Shown: in pieces, positions 26,494 to 34,592 of the stretch | How the letters are laid out: each line of letters starts with the position of its first letter | Numbering within the stretch: position 1 is the first letter of the stretch | From: Prevotella sp. P6B1 | GTDB lineage: Bacteria; Bacteroidota; Bacteroidia; Bacteroidales; Bacteroidaceae | Direction: 5' to 3' | Length of the DNA: 64,000 nt | Assembly: GCF_000702825.1 (NCBI RefSeq) | Contig: NZ_JNKF01000011.1 | Coordinates: forward strand, 372,001-436,000 | Translations under genes and position numbers: made by a program | The notes under the pieces: generated by a model | Seen by the model: only the letters and a program-made list of their open reading frames with translations | The model's database searches: none | Told to the model about the DNA's origin: nothing

Positions 26494-28503
26494 TTGAGAG
26501 AGTACAGATTAACAGATTTTCTACCTACTACAAAGAAGGAGTTAGAGCTCCGAGGATGGGATTATGTAGACATAATCCTATTCTCGGGTGATGCATATAT
26601 TGACCATCCGTCGTTTGGTGCAGCGGTTATTGGTCGTACGTTGGAGGCTGCAGGATTCCGTGTGGCCATTGTTCCACAACCTGATTGGCATGGCGACTAC
26701 CGCGATTTCAAGAAATTGGGGCGCCCGCGCCTGTTCTTCGGCATTGCACCAGGATGTATGGACTCGATGGTGAATAAATATACTGCAGCGCGTCGTCTTC
26801 GTTCTGAAGATGCCTATAGTCCCGATGGTCGTCATGACATGCGCCCAGAATATCCCACCATAGTCTACACCAAGATACTGAAGGAACTATATCCTGATGT
26901 GCCGGTAATTCTGGGTGGCATTGAGGCCTCATTGCGCCGCGTGACTCATTACGATTATTGGAGCGATGAACTCAAAAAGTGTCTGCTATGCTATTCGCCC
27001 GCTGATATGATTACCTATGGCATGGGTGAAAAGACCACTATCCAGTTGGCGAAACGATTGGCTAACGGTGAGAAAATCAGTGATATACGCGATTTGCCAC
27101 AGACGGTATATCTAGCTAACAAGGAACAGATACCTGGTGGTATTACGGATCAAGATATCGTGCTGCATAGTCACGAGGAATGCCTGCGTAATAAGCGAGC
27201 TGAAGCAGAGAACTTCCGTCATATTGAAGAGCAGTCGAACATGATGCATGCACAACGACTTATTCAGGGGGTCGACGGTAGATATGTAGTGGTTAATCCA
27301 CCATTTCCTCCGATGACCACCGAGGAACTCGATGCCTCTTTTGATCTGCCTTATACTCGCCAGCCACATCCTAAGTACAAGGGAAAGCGTATTCCAGCCT
27401 ACGATATGATCAAGTTCTCTGTGAACATCCATCGAGGTTGTTTCGGTGGTTGCGCCTTCTGTACAATCTCTGCTCATCAGGGTAAGTTTATTACATGTCG
27501 TTCTAAGGAGAGTATCCTTCGCGAAGTGAAGCAAGTAATAGAGATGCCCGACTTCAAAGGCAATCTGTCGGATTTGGGTGGACCGTCGGCCAATATGTAC
27601 GGTATGAGCGGCAAGAATAAGAACGCCTGCGAGAAGTGTCGTCGTCCAAGTTGTATCCATCCGCAAATCTGTCCGAACCTGAATACCGATCACTCGAAAC
27701 TGCTTGACGTCTATCATGCAGTAGATGCCCTGCCGGGCATCAAGCGGAGTTATATCGGTAGTGGCGTGCGCTACGACCTGTTGTTACATCGCAGCAAGGA
27801 TGAAGCCTGCAATCAGGCTGCTATACAGTACACACGTGAACTTATCACGCGGCATGTTAGTGGGCGTCTGAAAGTAGCACCTGAGCATACCAGCGACCGT
27901 GTATTGTACTTGATGCGCAAACCGTCGTTCTCGCAGTTCTACGAGTTCAAACGTATCTTCGATCGTATCAATCGTGAGGAAGGTCTGCGTCAACAAATCA
28001 TCCCCTACTTCATATCCAGTCACCCCGGCTGCCAGGAGGAAGATATGGCAGAGTTAGCCGTGATTACCAAGAATCTCGATTTCCATCTGGAACAAGTACA
28101 GGACTTTACTCCTACCCCGCTTACTAATGCAACCGAGACTTGGTACACAGGTTACGACCCCTATACGCTCGAGCCTGTGTTCAGTGCCAAAACGCCAAAA
28201 GAAAAGTTGGCCCAGCGCCAGTACTTTTTCTGGTACAAGCCCGAGGAGCGTCGCGGCATCGAACAATCCTTGCGTCGTATTGGTCGTCCTGATCTCATTG
28301 CAAAGTTGTATAACGGCATGCTACCACAGGGAGGCTATCGTCCAGTGTCAAATGGACAACGTCCATCAGGCGATTACCGAACAGGCAATGGACAGAAGCC
28401 TAAATCATATAATCCGAACTTCAAGAATGAAAATCATCGAACAAAGCAGCATAGCGAAAAACCCCGCGAAGAAAAGCGAGGACGGGATCGTCGTCACCGA
28501 TAA
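26494..28503 (+). CDS. YgiQ-family radical SAM protein
   Basis: 669-residue radical SAM enzyme of the YgiQ (UPF0313) family; the reaction is unknown. The N-terminal half (about 1-300) is a cobalamin-binding-like fold typical of the family (DIILFSGDAYIDHPSFGAAVIGRTLEAAGFRV has the family's DxYxDHPSFG signature). The [4Fe-4S] cluster motif is RGCFGGCAFC (about residue 313), with TISAHQGK following. The tail after about 620 is Gly/Asn/Lys/Arg-rich and low-complexity. The start is TTG at 26494 (TTG AGA GAG TAC); no ATG fits as well. The 3' end overlaps the next gene by 77 bases in another frame. Confidence 0.92.
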   Translation: MREYRLTDFLPTTKKELELRGWDYVDIILFSGDAYIDHPSFGAAVIGRTLEAAGFRVAIVPQPDWHGDYRDFKKLGRPRLFFGIAPGCMDSMVNKYTAARRLRSEDAYSPDGRHDMRPEYPTIVYTKILKELYPDVPVILGGIEASLRRVTHYDYWSDELKKCLLCYSPADMITYGMGEKTTIQLAKRLANGEKISDIRDLPQTVYLANKEQIPGGITDQDIVLHSHEECLRNKRAEAENFRHIEEQSNMMHAQRLIQGVDGRYVVVNPPFPPMTTEELDASFDLPYTRQPHPKYKGKRIPAYDMIKFSVNIHRGCFGGCAFCTISAHQGKFITCRSKESILREVKQVIEMPDFKGNLSDLGGPSANMYGMSGKNKNACEKCRRPSCIHPQICPNLNTDHSKLLDVYHAVDALPGIKRSYIGSGVRYDLLLHRSKDEACNQAAIQYTRELITRHVSGRLKVAPEHTSDRVLYLMRKPSFSQFYEFKRIFDRINREEGLRQQIIPYFISSHPGCQEEDMAELAVITKNLDFHLEQVQDFTPTPLTNATETWYTGYDPYTLEPVFSAKTPKEKLAQRQYFFWYKPEERRGIEQSLRRIGRPDLIAKLYNGMLPQGGYRPVSNGQRPSGDYRTGNGQKPKSYNPNFKNENHRTKQHSEKPREEKRGRDRRHR

Positions 28504-29239
28504 CTTTATCGCCGTTATCGACGGAAGTACATCGAAGACTCTGCGTCGCCATTGCCCTTTGATGAGCAACGGACGATATGCCATGCAACTCATTAGTCGT
28601 TATATCCGGAAGATGCCAGCTAATACGTCGTGCCAGCAGTTCTGTGCAGGAGCCACCCAGTCATTGAGACGACATTATATGTGGCGTTTCCCTGTAAAGC
28701 GAATGCAGGAGCATCCGGAAGAACGACTCTGTGCTTCGGCAGTCATCTTCAGCAGGTTACGTCGTGAAGTCTGGATGGTTGGCGACTGCCAATGTCTGAT
28801 TGGAGGCGAATACTTTGATAATCCTAAACCCTACGAGCAGCCTTTAGCAGAGATGCGTGCTCGGAAAGTACGTGAGCTGTTAGCTGAAGGCGTACCTCAA
28901 AACGATTTGTTGCAGCAGCACGATCCGGCTCGAGAGGTAATGATTCCCACCATGCTTGAAGTGATGAAGAACCAGAATGTGACTTATGCCGTTATTGATG
29001 GTTTTCCAATCCCTCAAAATAAGGTTCGCGTGATTTCGCTCGACTTCCGTCCATGGGAGATTGTATTGGCCAGCGATGGCTATCCCAAACTCGCCGCCAC
29101 GCTTGAAGAATCGGAGGTACTACTTGCTCAGCAACGTGAGAACGACCCGTTGAATATCGGCGACTTTAAGGCAACAAAAGCGTTCGTACAAGGCTATAAC
29201 TCTTTCGACGATCGCTCATATATCCGATTTCAAGTATAA
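28427..29239 (+). CDS. PP2C-like (PPM superfamily) protein
   Basis: 270 residues from the ATG at 28427, which lies inside the ygiQ 3' end; the longer open frame before it is a shadow of ygiQ. The order of motifs resembles a PPM phosphatase: DGIVVTDNFIAVIDGSTS near the N-terminus (like the DG metal site), EVWMVGDCQCLIGG (about 110; like VGDSRxYL), WEIVLASDGYPKL (about 210; like LxASDGL) and a final DDRSYIRF (like DNxTxI). The Asp residues for metal binding are present in three of these. Substrate and activity are unknown. The 77-base overlap with ygiQ is unusually long for coupled genes. Confidence 0.72.
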   Translation: MKIIEQSSIAKNPAKKSEDGIVVTDNFIAVIDGSTSKTLRRHCPLMSNGRYAMQLISRYIRKMPANTSCQQFCAGATQSLRRHYMWRFPVKRMQEHPEERLCASAVIFSRLRREVWMVGDCQCLIGGEYFDNPKPYEQPLAEMRARKVRELLAEGVPQNDLLQQHDPAREVMIPTMLEVMKNQNVTYAVIDGFPIPQNKVRVISLDFRPWEIVLASDGYPKLAATLEESEVLLAQQRENDPLNIGDFKATKAFVQGYNSFDDRSYIRFQV

Positions 29240-29253
29240 AAATCAAGTAAAAA

Positions 29254-29285
29254 TTTGGTAAGTTCGAAAAAAATACCTACCTTTG
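29254..29285 (+). promoter_or_regulatory. Promoter of tRNA-Arg
   Basis: TTTG (29254-29257), 20 bases, then TACCTTTG (29278-29285), about 35 bases before the tRNA. Confidence 0.75.
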
Positions 29286-29320
29286 CAGCCGATTTCTCCA
29301 CAAGGAGGTTTCAAAAGGCT

Positions 29321-29394
29321 GGTTCCGTAGCTCAGCTGGATAGAGCAACTGCCTTCTAAGCAGTAGGTCTTGGGTTCGAGCCCCAACGGAATCA
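29321..29394 (+). tRNA. tRNA-Arg (anticodon TCT)
   Basis: 74 bases to the discriminator A. The acceptor stem is GGTTCCG / CGGAATC, the D-arm is GCTCAGCTGGATAGAGC, the anticodon stem-loop is ACTGC-CTTCTAA-GCAGT with anticodon TCT, and the T-arm includes GGTTCGAGCCCC. CCA is not encoded. The 3' half is the integration site of the island that follows; the tRNA stays complete because the element's attachment sequence restores it. Confidence 0.96.
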
Positions 29395-29395
29395 C
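29351..29395 (+). repeat. attL: tRNA-side attachment repeat
   Basis: 45 bases from GCCTTCTAAG to GGAATCAC, identical to 40339-40383 in the same orientation. It covers the tRNA-Arg from the anticodon loop to the 3' end. Flanking bases differ at both ends. Confidence 0.95.
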
Positions 29396-29546
29396 AAAAA
29401 TGAAGGTTAGCGTAATGCTAGCCTTTTTTGTTTGCAAACTACTGATTTTTAAGGATTTCAGGGAATCAAAGAAGTTCAAAATTTTACCAATTCTCATTTT
29501 TCTTATAATTGTATATTCTCAAAATCAGCGCATTTTTTAACCAAAA

Positions 29547-29575
29547 GTTGACCTCAGGTTTACCCGAGGTTGACC
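29547..29575 (+). repeat. Left arm-type repeats of the integrase
   Basis: GTTGACC at 29547, GTTTACC at 29558 and GTTGACC at 29569, exactly 11 bases apart, between attL and the integrase ATG. A matching set lies at the right end. They are likely integrase arm-binding sites and may also let the integrase repress its own gene. Confidence 0.75.
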
Positions 29576-29592
29576 TCAAAACAAAAATTGCT

Positions 29593-30861
29593 ATGCTGAC
29601 AATTAAAGCAGAAGTCCAAAAGGACAAGAAAAGAGCAGATGGAACGTATAATGTTAAAGTGCGTTTTATCAAAAACAAAAAGGTGAAGCGAATCTCAACA
29701 AACATTTTTGCTTCAAATGGAGACCTTACAGCAGACTTAAAACTGAAAGAAGGATCAACAACAAAGCAGGAAGCAGACCGTCTAGTATTACATTACAGGA
29801 CGTCATATAATTCCCTGCATATTGATTCTGAAAATTGTGATGTCAACGAGATTGTAAACCGACTCATTAATAAAGATGAAGTTGACAAACCTATTGATTT
29901 CATCGCATTCTGTCGAGAATGGATTTGCAACACTCCTATCAAGAGTAAAGACATTTACTCAAATAGCCTAAAATCCTTTATTAAATTTCTTGGCAAAGAA
30001 GAGTTGGAGATTAAGGAATTAACTGTTGAACTATTGGAGCAATATCGTGACCATATTAATAATGTACGCGCACATAAAGTAAAGAAACTAGAAGAAGCAG
30101 GCAAACGCATACCTTCAAATCGATGCGTCTCGCTCTATCTTACCAATTTGCGTCACCTATATAATGAAGCACAGAGATACTATAACAAACCCGATAAAGG
30201 ATTAATACGAATACCACATTCACCATTTGAGTATTTTAGGATTCCTAAGGAAGAAGCAACACGAAAGAGAGCTATTTTACCTCAGCAAATAAAAAACATT
30301 TGGGATCTACCCTATCAGAATTATCATAAGGGATATAAAGGGACATGCCGTTTTGACCTTGCCAAAGATTGCTTTATCATGTCTTTTTGTCTTATCGGAA
30401 TTAATTCTGTCGATCTTTATAATGCAACTGAATTAAGAGGCAACAGACTTGTTTACTACCGAACAAAGACCAAAGATCGAAGACTAGATAAAGCTAGGAT
30501 GGAAGTTGTAGTTCCAGATATAATCCTGCCAATTATTGAGAAGTATCGAGATCCATCAGGAAAACGATTATTCAAATTCTATAAAATATACAGTGACTCC
30601 AGAGCATTTAATAAGGCTATCAATTCTGGACTAAAAGAAATCGGGGAAATTTTAAATATCGAAGACTTTGAGTATTATGCAGCCCGTCACTCTTGGGCAA
30701 CTATTGCCCTCAATAAATGTGGTATCAATAAATACGTAGTACATGAAGCCTTAAACCATATAGACGAATCCATGCGAGTGACCGACATATACATAGAAAG
30801 GGACTTCGTGAATGAAAACAAGGCCAATGCAAAGGTAATTAAGTACGTTTTTGGAAAATAA
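29593..30861 (+). CDS. Tyrosine recombinase/integrase of the island
   Basis: 422 residues from the ATG at 29593 (MLTIKAEVQKDKKRADG); a longer frame upstream runs over the arm-site repeats. Domain order is typical of Bacteroidota phage/transposon integrases: an arm-binding N-terminal domain (about 1-90, VKVRFIKNKKVKRISTN), a helical SAM-like core-binding domain (about 100-215) and a catalytic domain. The box II region is YYAARHSWATIAL (His-x-x-Arg-type site: ARHSWA); LNHIDESMRVTDIYIERDF carries the nucleophile Tyr. The box I Arg is not in its usual GLR form (FCLIGINSVDLYN), as in several Bacteroidales integrases. It is convergent with the gene at 30909 across a hairpin. Confidence 0.93.
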   Translation: MLTIKAEVQKDKKRADGTYNVKVRFIKNKKVKRISTNIFASNGDLTADLKLKEGSTTKQEADRLVLHYRTSYNSLHIDSENCDVNEIVNRLINKDEVDKPIDFIAFCREWICNTPIKSKDIYSNSLKSFIKFLGKEELEIKELTVELLEQYRDHINNVRAHKVKKLEEAGKRIPSNRCVSLYLTNLRHLYNEAQRYYNKPDKGLIRIPHSPFEYFRIPKEEATRKRAILPQQIKNIWDLPYQNYHKGYKGTCRFDLAKDCFIMSFCLIGINSVDLYNATELRGNRLVYYRTKTKDRRLDKARMEVVVPDIILPIIEKYRDPSGKRLFKFYKIYSDSRAFNKAINSGLKEIGEILNIEDFEYYAARHSWATIALNKCGINKYVVHEALNHIDESMRVTDIYIERDFVNENKANAKVIKYVFGK

Positions 30862-30868
30862 CACAAAA

Positions 30869-30896
30869 CTCCCCTGCCAGATGATGAGCAGGGGAG
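30869..30896. terminator. Bidirectional hairpin between convergent genes
   Basis: CTCCCCTGC (30869-30877) pairs with GCAGGGGAG (30888-30896) across a 10-base loop, 7 bases after the integrase stop and 12 bases from the stop of the minus-strand gene. It probably ends both transcripts. Confidence 0.75.
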
Positions 30897-30908
30897 AACT
30901 TATCGTTT

Positions 30909-31460
30909 TTATTTGCTGTCAGCAGCATTTCTTGTAAGGAGATAATCCTTTAAGATTCCGTTTGTATCAAATTCCACCAATTCCTCAAAATCAAAGATAG
31001 TAACTCCACAATCCAAGAATCTTTGTGGTATATCGCCCCATGAACCTTTCAGAACTTTTTGCCGATTTTCGGCATTCAAAGTTGCAACATACGTGGCTGC
31101 TACAAAAGGTTCTACTTTGCGAATATTGCATTGTTTCTCGAAAGATTTTCTGTCCAATATATCAGCAACGATTTGTGTGAATCTTGATTTGAATTGTCTT
31201 TCCGAAAAGCCATTGTTTTTTTCTTCCTGTTTTGCATTGTACCTAACGACGGCTATTCGTACACAATCTCCATATAAACCACATCTCGAAGTGTCTATTT
31301 GTTCATTAAATAACCTTTGAGCGTTTGCGAGAATTAAGAAATATGGGTCTTTCTTTCGAGAGCCTTTCTTTCCTTGTTTCTCATTCACCACTTGACTTGT
31401 TCCCTCAACAAGTTCATTATTGCTGTTTACAGCTTCTGAAAAAATTAATGCTTTTGGCAT
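30909..31460 (-). CDS. Unrecognised island protein
   Basis: 183 residues, soluble, no signal peptide. The N-terminal 50 residues are polar and Lys-rich (KQGKKGSRKKDPYF). The centre is helical (FSERQFKSRFTQIVADILDRKSFEKQCN) and the end acidic (VTIFDFEELVEFDTNGILKDYLL). Two Cys (CGLYGDC) are close together. The protein is not recognised. Transcribed toward the integrase, it shares its strand with the 49-residue gene upstream, and both may be expressed from the long AT-rich gap beyond. Confidence 0.72.
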   Translation of the reverse strand: MPKALIFSEAVNSNNELVEGTSQVVNEKQGKKGSRKKDPYFLILANAQRLFNEQIDTSRCGLYGDCVRIAVVRYNAKQEEKNNGFSERQFKSRFTQIVADILDRKSFEKQCNIRKVEPFVAATYVATLNAENRQKVLKGSWGDIPQRFLDCGVTIFDFEELVEFDTNGILKDYLLTRNAADSK

Positions 31461-31515
31461 AATTTAAATTTTAAAAAAATAAAAATTTGCTTGTGACTTA
31501 ACACACTGCATTAAT

Positions 31516-31665
31516 CTAAATCTTATTGAACTGCCACCCGAAACCCTCGGCAACAACTCTCATCTGAATCTTGGATGACTTCAAAGGGTGTGAAGTCAGA
31601 GCCTCAGCCATGCCTCCCGACAGGCTAACCCTATCGTCTGGCATTAACCTATTTGCAAAATGCAT
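31516..31665 (-). CDS. Small island protein, 49 residues
   Basis: A minus-strand gene missed by length filters: ATG at 31665 (MHFANRLMPDDRV), TAG at 31516. An internal ATG at 31644 would give 42 residues (MPDDRVSLSGGMAEAL). The sequence reads like a real folded protein: LSGGMAEALTSHPLKSSKI, then MRVVAEGFGWQFNKI at the C-terminus, with balanced polar and hydrophobic residues and no low complexity, unlike the surrounding AT-rich DNA. This stretch is also clearly richer in G+C than the rest of the gap. Function unknown; perhaps a regulator or excision-type factor of the element, from position only. Confidence 0.6.
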   Translation of the reverse strand: MHFANRLMPDDRVSLSGGMAEALTSHPLKSSKIQMRVVAEGFGWQFNKI

Positions 31666-32169
31666 ACCAAACTAATATTTTACGTCAAAATGACATGAAA
31701 GACATCGTTTTCTCTCTGTAAAACACCACGAAACATTGTTTTGTGCATCATTTTATAAATTATCACCATGTTCTCAATGTTATTATACACAAAAGTGCAT
31801 ACGTCCTGGCATAAAATAATTACCATGTGCATGTCACTGCCAGTATGACAGACCTAAATACATATTATAGCACTTACAATTTCAATATGGAATTACCAGA
31901 AACACACAATATCAGATGCTGGCACATGATTCTTTGCCAAACAGTAACACTAAAAATCACCTATAGACACCTTATATATAATTATATAGCCTCAACCATT
32001 CACGCCCCCCTCCCTCATGCTCCTGAAATGATTTAAGAAAGACATGTGCGCGAATGAACACTACCTCTTCAGTCCCTCCACCGATGCCTAAAGAAAAAGA
32101 ATGCTTAATATAAAAATATTAGGCAATCCCCTTTTTTCATTTATTATTCACAATTAAATTTCATTTATT
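31666..32169. other. AT-rich gap of the island
   Basis: About 500 bases without a convincing gene. A 69-codon open frame at 31827-32036 has unlikely composition and is not called. A stem (GCTTAATAT, 32103-32111, with ATATTAGGC, 32116-32124) lies about 45 bases before the DUF3871 gene, with CCCC and six T after it; it could act as an attenuator. No consensus TAnnTTTG promoter was found. Confidence 0.4.
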
Positions 32170-33192
32170 ATGGAGAAAATCCTATTTCCAACCGTTGCAA
32201 ACGGTAAAAGATTCGATTTCTCAGATGCTGAGATTATCGAGCCGGTGGATGAGATGCGAGTAAACAACGTCAAGTTAACAAAGCATTTCATTGAAGCTAA
32301 CACAGTTGAGGTAACTTTAGACCAACTAAAGAACGACTGCATTACACCCGTATTTGCAAAGGACAATGAACTTACACTGAGTCACCCGCTTTTTATTGAA
32401 ACAGTAGGAGAAGCCACAAAAGACTTCTTTAGAGGTGAACAGGTGGAAAGTCCTATTATCCGCTGTTCACACATTATTAAGGGACGTATTCCTTCTGTTA
32501 TTCACAAGCCTGCAAACCAATTGCTTGAAAGCGACAAAACACAGTACTTTGAGCGTTGCGCATTCTCTATTGATGTTCCTACAATATATCAGGACATCAA
32601 CGGCAACAGGCTTTACCTCTCTATCGTTGGCGTAAGAGCATACAACAGACAAAATCTATTCTCTAAGAAAGTGCCTGACATTTTCCAACTTGCAATAGGA
32701 TTTAAGAATACCGTATGCTGCAATTTATGCATTTTCACAGATGGCTACAAAGCAGAACTAAGAGCAAGCAACACAAATGAACTATATAAGCAGATTCTTG
32801 ACCTTTACCACGGCTTCAATCCTGCAAAACAAATTCATTTGATGCAACAACTCTGCAATTCCTATCTATCTGAACATCAATTCTGTCAAATAATAGGCAA
32901 AGCTAGACTTTGGCAGCTTCTACCATTAAGACTGCAAAGAAACATTCCTCAATTGCTTATAACTGATACCCAACTCAACAACGTTGCGAAATCCTATATT
33001 AATGATGAAGATTTCGGCAGTTATGGCAATGACATTGATCTTTGGAAATTCTACAACCTTCTTAATGGCTCAACTAAGTCATCATACATTGATTCTTTCT
33101 TGGATAGAACAGTTAATGCAACAGAAATTGCACTTGGAATCAATGCTGCACTGATTGGTACTGATGACAAATATAAATGGTTCATAGAATAA
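32170..33192 (+). CDS. DUF3871 family protein
   Basis: 340 residues, soluble. It matches my memory of the DUF3871 family of Bacteroidota mobile elements: an N-terminal segment with KHFIEANTVEVTLDQLKNDC and TPVFAKDNELTLSHPLFIE, then RCSHIIKGRIPSVIHKPA and a long C-terminal domain with WKFYNLLNGSTKSSYID. The family's function is not established; it is common on conjugative and mobilisable elements, and its C-terminal fold has been compared with phage anti-repressor or DUF932-like proteins, which I cannot verify here. A strong hairpin follows the stop codon. Confidence 0.75.
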   Translation: MEKILFPTVANGKRFDFSDAEIIEPVDEMRVNNVKLTKHFIEANTVEVTLDQLKNDCITPVFAKDNELTLSHPLFIETVGEATKDFFRGEQVESPIIRCSHIIKGRIPSVIHKPANQLLESDKTQYFERCAFSIDVPTIYQDINGNRLYLSIVGVRAYNRQNLFSKKVPDIFQLAIGFKNTVCCNLCIFTDGYKAELRASNTNELYKQILDLYHGFNPAKQIHLMQQLCNSYLSEHQFCQIIGKARLWQLLPLRLQRNIPQLLITDTQLNNVAKSYINDEDFGSYGNDIDLWKFYNLLNGSTKSSYIDSFLDRTVNATEIALGINAALIGTDDKYKWFIE

Positions 33193-33201
33193 TAACTCAT
33201 C

Positions 33202-33235
33202 GGGGAACATTCCAAATTAAAACGGAGTGTTCCCC
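33202..33235 (+). terminator. Hairpin after the DUF3871 gene
   Basis: GGGGAACATTCC (33202-33213) pairs with GGAGTGTTCCCC (33224-33235) with one G-U pair. Only a weak T-rich tail follows, so termination may be partial. Confidence 0.6.
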
Positions 33236-33251
33236 TTAAATTACTAGAAAA

Positions 33252-33611
33252 ATGGAAAAGTATGTAAAGCTATACCCTTCTGACAGCCTAATACATCAAA
33301 TTCATGCAGCATTGGCAGCCGCTTGTTATTTATCAAATAAGAAGAAGGGAATAAAACGTGAAGCATGGTATAGAATCAGATTATTAAACGTCTTCACAAG
33401 ACGGTGCTACATCGACATTAATGCAATTGATGTTATAGAAGACCAAACAATTGACAAAGGATGCTATAAGGGATTAAGATTTATTCGATATGAAGTTAAG
33501 CAAAATCCGTGGAAAATAGAGTTCTTGGAATATAGACATGGTGAAGGATTCTTTGCTATAGGCGACAAATTAGACCTATTACGTGAAGCACCATTCATTT
33601 GGCCTCCATAG
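33252..33611 (+). CDS. Unrecognised small island protein
   Basis: 119 residues, basic. It begins MEKYVKLYPSDSLIHQIHAALAAACYLSNKKKG and continues with a pattern of alternating strands and helices (CYIDINAIDVIEDQTIDKG, KIEFLEYRHGEGFFAIG). No Cys motif, signal peptide or membrane segment was seen. It lies 60 bases after DUF3871, separated by a hairpin, and ends at a TAG followed by a clear terminator, so it closes this transcription unit. Not recognised. Confidence 0.72.
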   Translation: MEKYVKLYPSDSLIHQIHAALAAACYLSNKKKGIKREAWYRIRLLNVFTRRCYIDINAIDVIEDQTIDKGCYKGLRFIRYEVKQNPWKIEFLEYRHGEGFFAIGDKLDLLREAPFIWPP

Positions 33612-33615
33612 ATGG

Positions 33616-33642
33616 GGATAGATTCGTACTCTATCCTTTTTT
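33616..33642 (+). terminator. Rho-independent terminator
   Basis: GGATAGA (33616-33622), 7-base loop, TCTATCC (33630-33636), then six T. It starts 5 bases after the stop of the 119-residue gene. Confidence 0.85.
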
Positions 33643-33707
33643 ATGTATGTAGGCAAGGTAAAATAATAAAATTGATGCACAAAAATGTGTTTTTTGAGGA
33701 AAAGCCC

Positions 33708-33737
33708 TTGTCATATGAAAAAAAATCTCTATCTTTG
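33708..33737 (+). promoter_or_regulatory. Promoter of the cargo block
   Basis: CTTG (33708-33711), 18 bases, then TATCTTTG (33730-33737). It is the only clear consensus promoter inside the island before the run of genes from 34045 to 37201, which suggests one transcript. The mRNA leader to 34045 would be about 300 bases. Confidence 0.65.
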
Positions 33738-33809
33738 CCAATGAGTTTCAAGTGTTTCTGTGTGCAGAGCATGTTATAAAGGACTCAACTTAGTAAAAAA
33801 GAGCGATTG

Positions 33810-33980
33810 ATGCTTATCCCAGTACCGGAATCTGGACAATTTCGACCAATGGGGAAAGTAGCAATAGGCTCACGCATTGATTATTGTACCCTTATGGGCA
33901 TAATATATCAGGTCGTGGGCACTGTTGTTTATTATCCATTGGTAGGTAGTCCAGAACCTCGGTCTGATAGTATTCAATAG
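33810..33980 (+). CDS. Possible small protein (56 residues) in the leader
   Basis: An open frame from ATG at 33810 (MLIPVPESGQFRPMGKVAIG) to TAG at 33980, containing IDYCTLMGIIYQVVGTVVYY. It has the right position after the promoter, and the composition is not implausible, but no Shine-Dalgarno or recognisable family supports it. The same stretch could instead be a structured untranslated leader. Confidence 0.3.
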   Translation: MLIPVPESGQFRPMGKVAIGSRIDYCTLMGIIYQVVGTVVYYPLVGSPEPRSDSIQ

Positions 33981-34044
33981 TCCCACGTTTCTTTAAAATA
34001 ATCCGCTATACATCTTGGGAACTGATAGCCTAAAACATTATCAC

Positions 34045-34584
34045 ATGAAGAAATTGTTCTTATTAGTGACGGCTACAATGCTAAGCATATCTACTTATGC
34101 TCAGTACACTTATGACATTACAATTAAGAAAGAGCCTGATTATACTCAGTATGGCGTAGGTTATACCCCTACCACATCTCCCAATACAAATAGTTCCGTT
34201 CCTGATCTTTACGAGATTAACCGTCAAAACAGGGAAATGATGCAAAGTATTGAAAACAAATGGGCGGCAGAAGAAAGAGCCATTCAAGAAGCCAACAAAA
34301 TAGTTTCACAAGAAGTTCAGCTATTCCAAGGCATCAAACTTGGCACTAACCAATCGACACTAATTAGAGCGAATGTAATAACAAGAAAAAATGGACGAAT
34401 TGATATAACATGCATGGGTATTAAGAATGGCCAAAATTGGAGACCTTGCAGCAAGCCTATTATGTCTCTTCAAAACATGTATAACAATGCTAAGAGCGAA
34501 TCTGAAAAGAGTATGATTTTGGACTTAATGGATTTAGGCAATTTCCTTCTTGATACAGGAAATGAAATGTATGTTATTAAATAA
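34045..34584 (+). CDS. Exported protein of unknown function (island cargo)
   Basis: 179 residues. ATG at 34045 starts a clear signal peptide (MKKLFLLVTATMLSISTYAQ). The mature part has a Pro/Thr/Asn-rich region, then helices with a likely coiled-coil stretch (EINRQNREMMQSIENKWAAEERAI) and a C-terminal globular part with two Cys (CMGIKNGQNWRPC) that could pair in the periplasm. The frame begins 30 bases further up, but that region lacks signal character. It is followed 8 bases later by another exported protein gene, so the two may work together outside the cytoplasm. Not recognised. Confidence 0.75.
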   Translation: MKKLFLLVTATMLSISTYAQYTYDITIKKEPDYTQYGVGYTPTTSPNTNSSVPDLYEINRQNREMMQSIENKWAAEERAIQEANKIVSQEVQLFQGIKLGTNQSTLIRANVITRKNGRIDITCMGIKNGQNWRPCSKPIMSLQNMYNNAKSESEKSMILDLMDLGNFLLDTGNEMYVIK

Positions 34585-34592
34585 GTGAAAAT

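Noticed and set aside
31827..32036. 69-codon open frame in the island gap
   Set aside because: Composition is unlike a protein, there is no promoter or ribosome site, and it lies in AT-rich DNA with chance-length frames.
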